From the NCBI GenBank assembly GCA_023247815.1, contig JAHFFS010000064.1:1-7710 (forward strand): a stretch of DNA of 7,710 bases, written 5' to 3'. The translations under genes were made by a program, and so were the position numbers. Shown here in pieces: positions 1 through 6,000 of the stretch (position 1 is its first letter; each line of letters begins with the position of its first letter). The notes beneath the pieces are model-generated. The model saw only the letters and a list, made by a program, of their open reading frames with translations. It was not told the origin of the DNA and did no database searches. The DNA is from Candidatus Omnitrophota bacterium (lineage in GTDB: Bacteria; Omnitrophota; Gorgyraeia; Zapsychrales; JANLHA01).

Positions 1-3000
1 TTGCCGATGATTATCTATTGGATAAAAAGTAGTGCACAGCAGCAATTGATGACAAAGCAATGGTACCAGTTGATGCGCCATCCGATGTATTTTGCTCTGA
101 CCATTGTGCCGGTGGTTTGGTTTATTGAGACCCCAAATTTTATGACTGGAATAGCATTATTAGGTTTTGTTATTTCCATCTTATTGATGACAGTCACCGA
201 AGAGGTCGGGCAGTGGGTCAAATTTGGTGATGAGTATCTGCAATGGCGGTCACAAGTCTCCAATTATTTTTTTCCTGACCTTAAAAAATTCTTCAAGGTG
301 CTTTTCTGGCCGCTCGCTTTCATATTACCATCGAGAATTCAGAAAATAGATAACGAAAAAGATCATGTTTCGACGGAAAATTCAGCGCAGACAGTCCAGT
401 GGGCGGTGCTCATAGGAATTTTGGTGTTAGGCGTTGGTTTGTTGGCCATTGTTCTAACCAAGCTAAAGCGAAGAAATCTTAAGGGAGATAATCTGTCGAA
501 TGTGTCTACACCATTTGAAGTCGTGTGCTCGGATGGAACGAGTGCGCGTTATTCATACGATCATGCTGGGTTCAAGGGAATACAACGTTTGATGGTTTTT
601 CTATTAACAAAGCGGCCGCTGTCCTCCATCCTTCCGTGGCTGGTTGGTGAGGGGGGGAGAGATCCCCGTTTGACAGCGGCCGCTTTTATTTTTGTGAGTG
701 ATCAGGGCGCTTCTCATTTTGACGCGTCAACGGGCCTGCTGGCATTGGGCGGCCTCGGCCTCGTATTGTTGCCGCTGTTCATCATCGGTTCTGCTGCTGC
801 CCGCAATGGGAATGACAAAGGTGACGATTCGCAGAAAACTTCGCCATTTGATAGGACAGCCCCGTTGGTTTATCAAGAACGACAGCTTGTCGATCGGACA
901 CTGAAGACCATGATGAGTGAAATCCATAACACTCGAAAGAAAGGAAAGTATGTCGTCACGGACCTTTCGCTTGAGGCGTTTTTGGAGCCATTGAAAGGTA
1001 ACGCTCAACTCGCCCAGGCCTCTGGCGGGTTGGGTTATTTGACCGGCGAGACCTGGGGCGCCTTTCATATGTTGCAGGATTTTTACGGAATCGGAGTGAT
1101 GCCTTTATATGAACATTTTATCAATCGCGATAAGGAAAAAATAAAAATCGATTGGAATGATGAAAAAGGGATCAAGCCGGTCATGGTCAGAGAAAATGGA
1201 GAACCGGCGAAACAATTGACCTTTTTTGTCGAATTCAACAATGATCCCAATCATCTTGTTGGGGTTTATTGGATCAATCACCGGGGAAGGCCGGTTTTCT
1301 TACTGCGTTCACGAGACGCTTTTGATCATCTTTATCCGGAACCCGCCTGGGGAGAAGAACGGGCCAAACAATACGGTTTGTTCGGACGGGCATACGTCGA
1401 ACTCATGAAGGAGTTAAGAATCTCCCCGGACATTCTGCGTCTTAGCGAATCACAGCTTGTTCTGGTGGCGGAGGCCATGAAGAACGATATTGACCACTGG
1501 CATCAGCACAATGGTCAAAGTGTTTTTGATAAAACCGAAATTGTCATGACAACACATACTCCGGAATGCTGCGCCCTACCTTCTTGGGAGGTAGGACAAT
1601 TACAGAGCTACGTTGGAGACCTTGTTCGCAATCATGATCAGGCGCGAGAGGCGATTGTTGGAGGCAAGGTCGATGCGGCCAATGGATTAGCGAAAATGGC
1701 CAGCATTATCAACGCGGTGTCAGAAGAGCACGGCTTAGTGACCCAAGAAGTTGTCCTTCCGAGATTTAAGGGAAAGATTGTCGCTATTCAGAATGGGTCC
1801 GACCCAGAGTTGTGGTATTCGAAGCCATTGAATCGGCTGGTCAAACGATATCACTATTTGGATCAAGTCAGCGGTAAAGAATTATTTGATATCGGTCAGC
1901 AAGAGAAGCTGGCCTTGAACCGGTATTGGCAAAAGAATTTTGGCGTGGGATTTGACGCAGCCTTATTGAAAAAGCGGCCGCTGTTTGGGTTGATCCGCCG
2001 GCTCGTCGAATATAAACAGCAGGGATTATTGATCGCTCCGGAATCCAAATCGCAATTGATCAAATGGATGGTTGGCGATCGCCATCAGGATTATGAAACC
2101 CCATTGGGTACTAAAAAGGGATTGGAGGCCTTATTGTTGGTTGGTGGGCGGGTCAAGGATACGGTGGGTGGTCAGTGGGCCGAAGATTTTAAGAAGATAA
2201 TGGAAGATGAAGAATTGAATGGCAAGTTCGTCTTTGTTGAGGAGAGTAGTATTGATCTTATGCGTTTAGCGGTTTGCGCATCGGATGTTTGGGTGAGCAT
2301 GCCTTGGTCGACGAGAGAGGCCTCGGGAACCAGTGATCAGCGCGCGGCCTTGAACGGCCATTACAACATCGCGACCGCGACCGGCGGCCCGTTGGATTAC
2401 CTCATCCACAATGAGACCGGCTGGTTGATGGATCCGTTTTTAGGATGGAGATTCAAAGATGTGGTGGATGGTTTCGAAAGGCGTGATCCACATATTCTTG
2501 AGCATTTCCGATCGGGAGCTACACGAGAGATGGGTCAATACATGGTCGAGGCGGCCCGAAGGTTTTACGCCTATACCGAAGAGGGTGATCAACAATGGCT
2601 GGTAGGAATGCAGGCCGCGTTTGTTCAGGCGCATTTGCGGGTTTCCATTGAAGTGATGATTCAAAAATACGGCCTCTTATTTGAGAGCGTGTTGGACCGA
2701 TCACGGGCCCAAGGTTTTGAAGCCCGCGTTGCTGCCAGCGGCAATTTCCAACACCTTTGGAGATTGCAGCATCCTAAAAAATGGCTGCGGCAGCAGGAAG
2801 GGCGCAAAAAAGATCAATATGTTCATGATCGAATCAAAGATGGCGTGAACGAAGTTTTATCAAGTCAGGACATGGGTGTCACTGGCTGGCTGTTTTTCGC
2901 CGCCGTGATTTTGGGGATGTATTGGGCAAAATTAGGAAGGCAGGTTTCAGTTAGGAATAAAAGTGATGACGCGTCGAGAATCGTCGAAGAGAACTTTGAA

Positions 3001-6000
3001 GCGATCAAATATCCCTTTTCTCCCCAGCAAATTGAAGCCAACACCCAATCGGGGGGAGAACCCAACAGGGGCTTTGAAGGAAACGTGGCCAATTTTCAAG
3101 ATGAGGTCATGGATAAAGACGGGAATAGTATTTCCGTCGCCAACAATGACCGACCCATGACTGCCATGACGATAATTAATCCCCAGCGCTTGCGCTTCTT
3201 GGATAGAAAAGATGGAAAGAATCGCTCCGGAGTCCACATAGGCGTCAATGAGTATCCCATTGATTTCAACTGGAACAATGGGACTCGAGAGATTTTTGTA
3301 GGACTTGTAGGGAAAGCTTATCGATGGTTTAGCACACATGTAAAATCTTTGTCTCTGGGGACGCGAAAGAACAGGGGAATGGTTTTAGGATATTGGGCTT
3401 TAGCCTTTTTGACAATCTGGCGGGGGGTCCCATCTTTATCGGACAAGATGAGGCCGGCATTGTCGACGATCACGACGTATCTCCCGGCATATTTTTCAAC
3501 AACGGACTCCATGTTTTCACGGAGCCATGTATCAGCCGGCAGTTTAATATTTTTCCTTCTTTCAATCATTTTTTCTCAACTCCTATCTTATGAAAAAGAT
3601 AACACACAACGGGAACGTCGTCAAGCAGGCTATGGTGATGGGAATGCTTCTATGATGTTTTCTCAATCCTTTGGGGCGGGCTGGCTGCTCGTGGCGGCCG
3701 TGCTTTTGGGAATTGGGATTTTTGACTTTTTGTCATTGCGAGCCCCGCGGGGGCGAAGCCATCTGGATTGCCACGTCGCAGCGCTCCTCGCAATGACACG
3801 CGCAGCGGCTTTTGTTATTCTTTTTATCATTTTAGGGCAGTACTTTTTGCCGCAGCATACCGTGGTGTTTTGGGCGGTGGCGTTACCCTTGATGGTGGTT
3901 GGCATTAAAGAAGTTGACAAAGAAGTTGTCCAGGCGATTCGGTCATTAGAGAATCCCGCGGAAAATATATCTGATTTCCAAAAAGCCATTCATGTCTTAG
4001 GCGAAAAAGGCGGGAAAGAGTGTCTTGGAGTGGTAGAAGGTTATGTAAGGCATGAAGATCCTATTCTTTCGAGGAGTGCGATCATGGCTTTTGCCGATAT
4101 CGCGAACCGTGTCGGCCAGATTGCGCGTGACAAGGTCAAACGTGTTTTGCTTGAGATTTATCTGCGTCCTTTGGATTTTGATCATTATCTTTATGCTTTC
4201 CGGGCGTTGCAGAGAATGGATGAAGGGTTTGCCCGATCAATAGATTTGAATTTGGTCGTTAAAAGCGCTTTGAACGGTAAGTATCAAGATGTTTATCTTC
4301 GAGCGCCCGCAAATCCGGTCTTGATCGAGGATCATGATAAAATTGCCGGCATGTTTTTTCTGGATCAAAGAGGATGGACTCTGGAGCGCAATCTTTTGGG
4401 AGAACTTCTTCGCAGGACAGCGCGAAAGTCGGAAAATTCGCCTCAGGTCATGGTTGCCGTCGAGCAGGTCGGGCAGAATGCGATCGTTTCGATCATGAGT
4501 TGTAAGAACGCAGGAGTCAATGGCGAGTTAGACAACACGATGATGCTGGAACTTAAAGGGGAGAGAGTGCTTGATATGGTATTGAAGGATAGCACGTTTT
4601 TATCTGAGGCAAAGATTGTTTTGAAAAATTATAGCGGAGAAATTTATTTAGAGAAGCATCCCTTGATCCAATGGATTTCCATTGTTATTCCGGTGGGAGA
4701 CGTTCCGGAATTAGGCAAGGATCATTCCACAGGAAAATTATGGAATGACAGCGTGCGTATTAAAAATTTGAAATGGTACAGGGTAAGTTATTTCGTTTTG
4801 GCGGATATGTTGGCAAATGATAAAGATGCGGCTAATCGATTAGCCGCTTTAGAAGAACTGGGGAAGGTCGGTCCGCAGGTAGACTCCATGATGCGTGATA
4901 CCAGAATCATTCCAGCCATCGTCAATGCCTATTGGAAGGACAAAAGTGATTCTCTACGAAGCCGTGCTTTTACACTTCTCGCGCAAATGGCGCCCCAATT
5001 CAAAACGGTGTTGGATTTAGGGCCGATGATAGAAAACACTGTTGAGCGATTTAATCCACAAAATGATCGAGAACTTCGCGTAAGTGTAAATATAGAGCAT
5101 GGCATATTCATCGAGAATCGAGATTTCTACGCAACGTTAAAGACGGTTGTGATTGGCGGGCATATCCTGACTGTTTTTAACTACACTCCTAAGGGCGGGG
5201 AAGTGATCATTTCATTAACCCGTCAAGGCCAGCAAGTCCATTTTACGGTTGAAGATACTGGAGTTCCTCGACCGGGCAGCAGCTTAGGTCTGCCTGATGT
5301 TCACGCGGTGATGGCTGATTATCAAGGGCGCGTAACTTATGAGCGGCGCAAGGATGGAAAAGGAAATGTCTTTCAGGCCAGCGTACCCATCGGCAATCTT
5401 CCGAATTGGGCGGTGAATGTCAATAACGATAAGCAGGCTGCTTTGGTCGATACCAGTAAAGTTGTGACCAGTTATTTGGGTGGGCTTGTGGTGATAGTGG
5501 TCATTGCTTTCTTAGCGTGGATGGCCTCGTGTATCATGTGGCCTTCTTTATGGCCAGCGAGTCTAGCGGCGTTGGTAGCGGTTGTTCTGGGGTCGAGGGG
5601 TCAAGAAAAAACATTTACTGATCGCGTGGCGGAATATCAAAAGGACATCCTGGTTTATGAGCCAGGCATCCAGCGGGACGCCAATGAAGTGAGCCGTAAA
5701 GGATTTGGACTTTTTCGACTTCTCAATCTCAATCTTCCGGTCCCCGAATTCGTTATCATCTCCACGCAATTTTTCATTGATCATCAATTGGCTGATAAAA
5801 ATCAGTTAGAGCAAATTGATTTTCCCGCGCTTGCTCAGGCTGTTAAGGAGCGTTTTCAAAAAGAGTTTGCTTTAGAAATAGGTAAAGATGTTTTGGTCTC
5901 GGTGCGCGGCGGTGGCGCCTCAACGATGCCGGGCGTTCTCGAAACCTTGCTTAAGATTCCCAATGATAATATGAGTCTGGAAGAGGCTTTAAAGATTGTT

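Larger units (their letters stand above)
928..2670 (+). other. Alpha-glucan phosphorylase-like GT-B (GT35-type) domain lacking the PLP lysine
   Basis: GT35 enzymes cleave alpha-1,4-glucans with phosphate, using pyridoxal phosphate (PLP) bound to a Lys. Residues about 310-890 follow the order of the short bacterial phosphorylases: SGGLGYLTGE (341-350, family SGGLGxLAGD), VYWI (422-425), THTPE (518-522), a QNGSDPELW segment (597-605), RRLVEYK (666-672, family RRxxxYKR), DVWVSMP (762-768) and EASGTS (773-778). The last motif normally continues as GMK or NMK, where Lys carries PLP; here it is D-Q-R, so the Lys is Arg781. The family NEGH motif reads SESQ (482-485), so the active-site His is Gln485. 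The basic residues R667 and K672, and E773, remain. The fold is clear, but the classical phosphorolysis is unlikely. A remote GT-B transferase or a carbohydrate-binding pseudoenzyme is possible. Confidence 0.85.

Noticed and set aside
1..3. TTG at the first base as a possible start codon
   Set aside because: The methyltransferase family needs membrane helices before the RHPMY motif at residue 26, and no upstream sequence is available to show a ribosome-binding site.
609..687. The paired GCGGCCGC (NotI-type) sites as a cloning artefact
   Set aside because: The flanking sequence continues in the same frame, no vector sequence is present, and a third copy lies inside a conserved domain, so a natural repeat is more likely.
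727..1068. A 113-residue - strand frame opposite the start of the phosphorylase-like domain
   Set aside because: No family resemblance, and it opposes sequence with clear phosphorylase motifs in the + frame; it is a shadow frame.
2963..3160. A + strand 65-residue frame and a - strand frame at 2865-3092 overlapping the protease gene
   Set aside because: Both lie in other phases of the retropepsin coding sequence, which has clear catalytic motifs; neither shows motifs of its own.
3590..3655. A short + strand frame beginning ATGAAAAAG just upstream of the antisense promoter region
   Set aside because: It has only about 21 codons and no ribosome-binding site, and it overlaps the promoter of the - strand genes; it is probably chance.
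3663..3989. A 108-residue - strand frame opposite the region after the protease cassette
   Set aside because: Its middle is the reverse translation of the 68-bp palindromic element (ARSAATW-type peptide), it has no ribosome-binding site, and the + strand here codes for membrane helices.
5563..5787. A 74-residue - strand frame opposite the start of the PPDK-like domain
   Set aside because: It opposes conserved PPDK motifs on the + strand and has no recognisable family or start signals.
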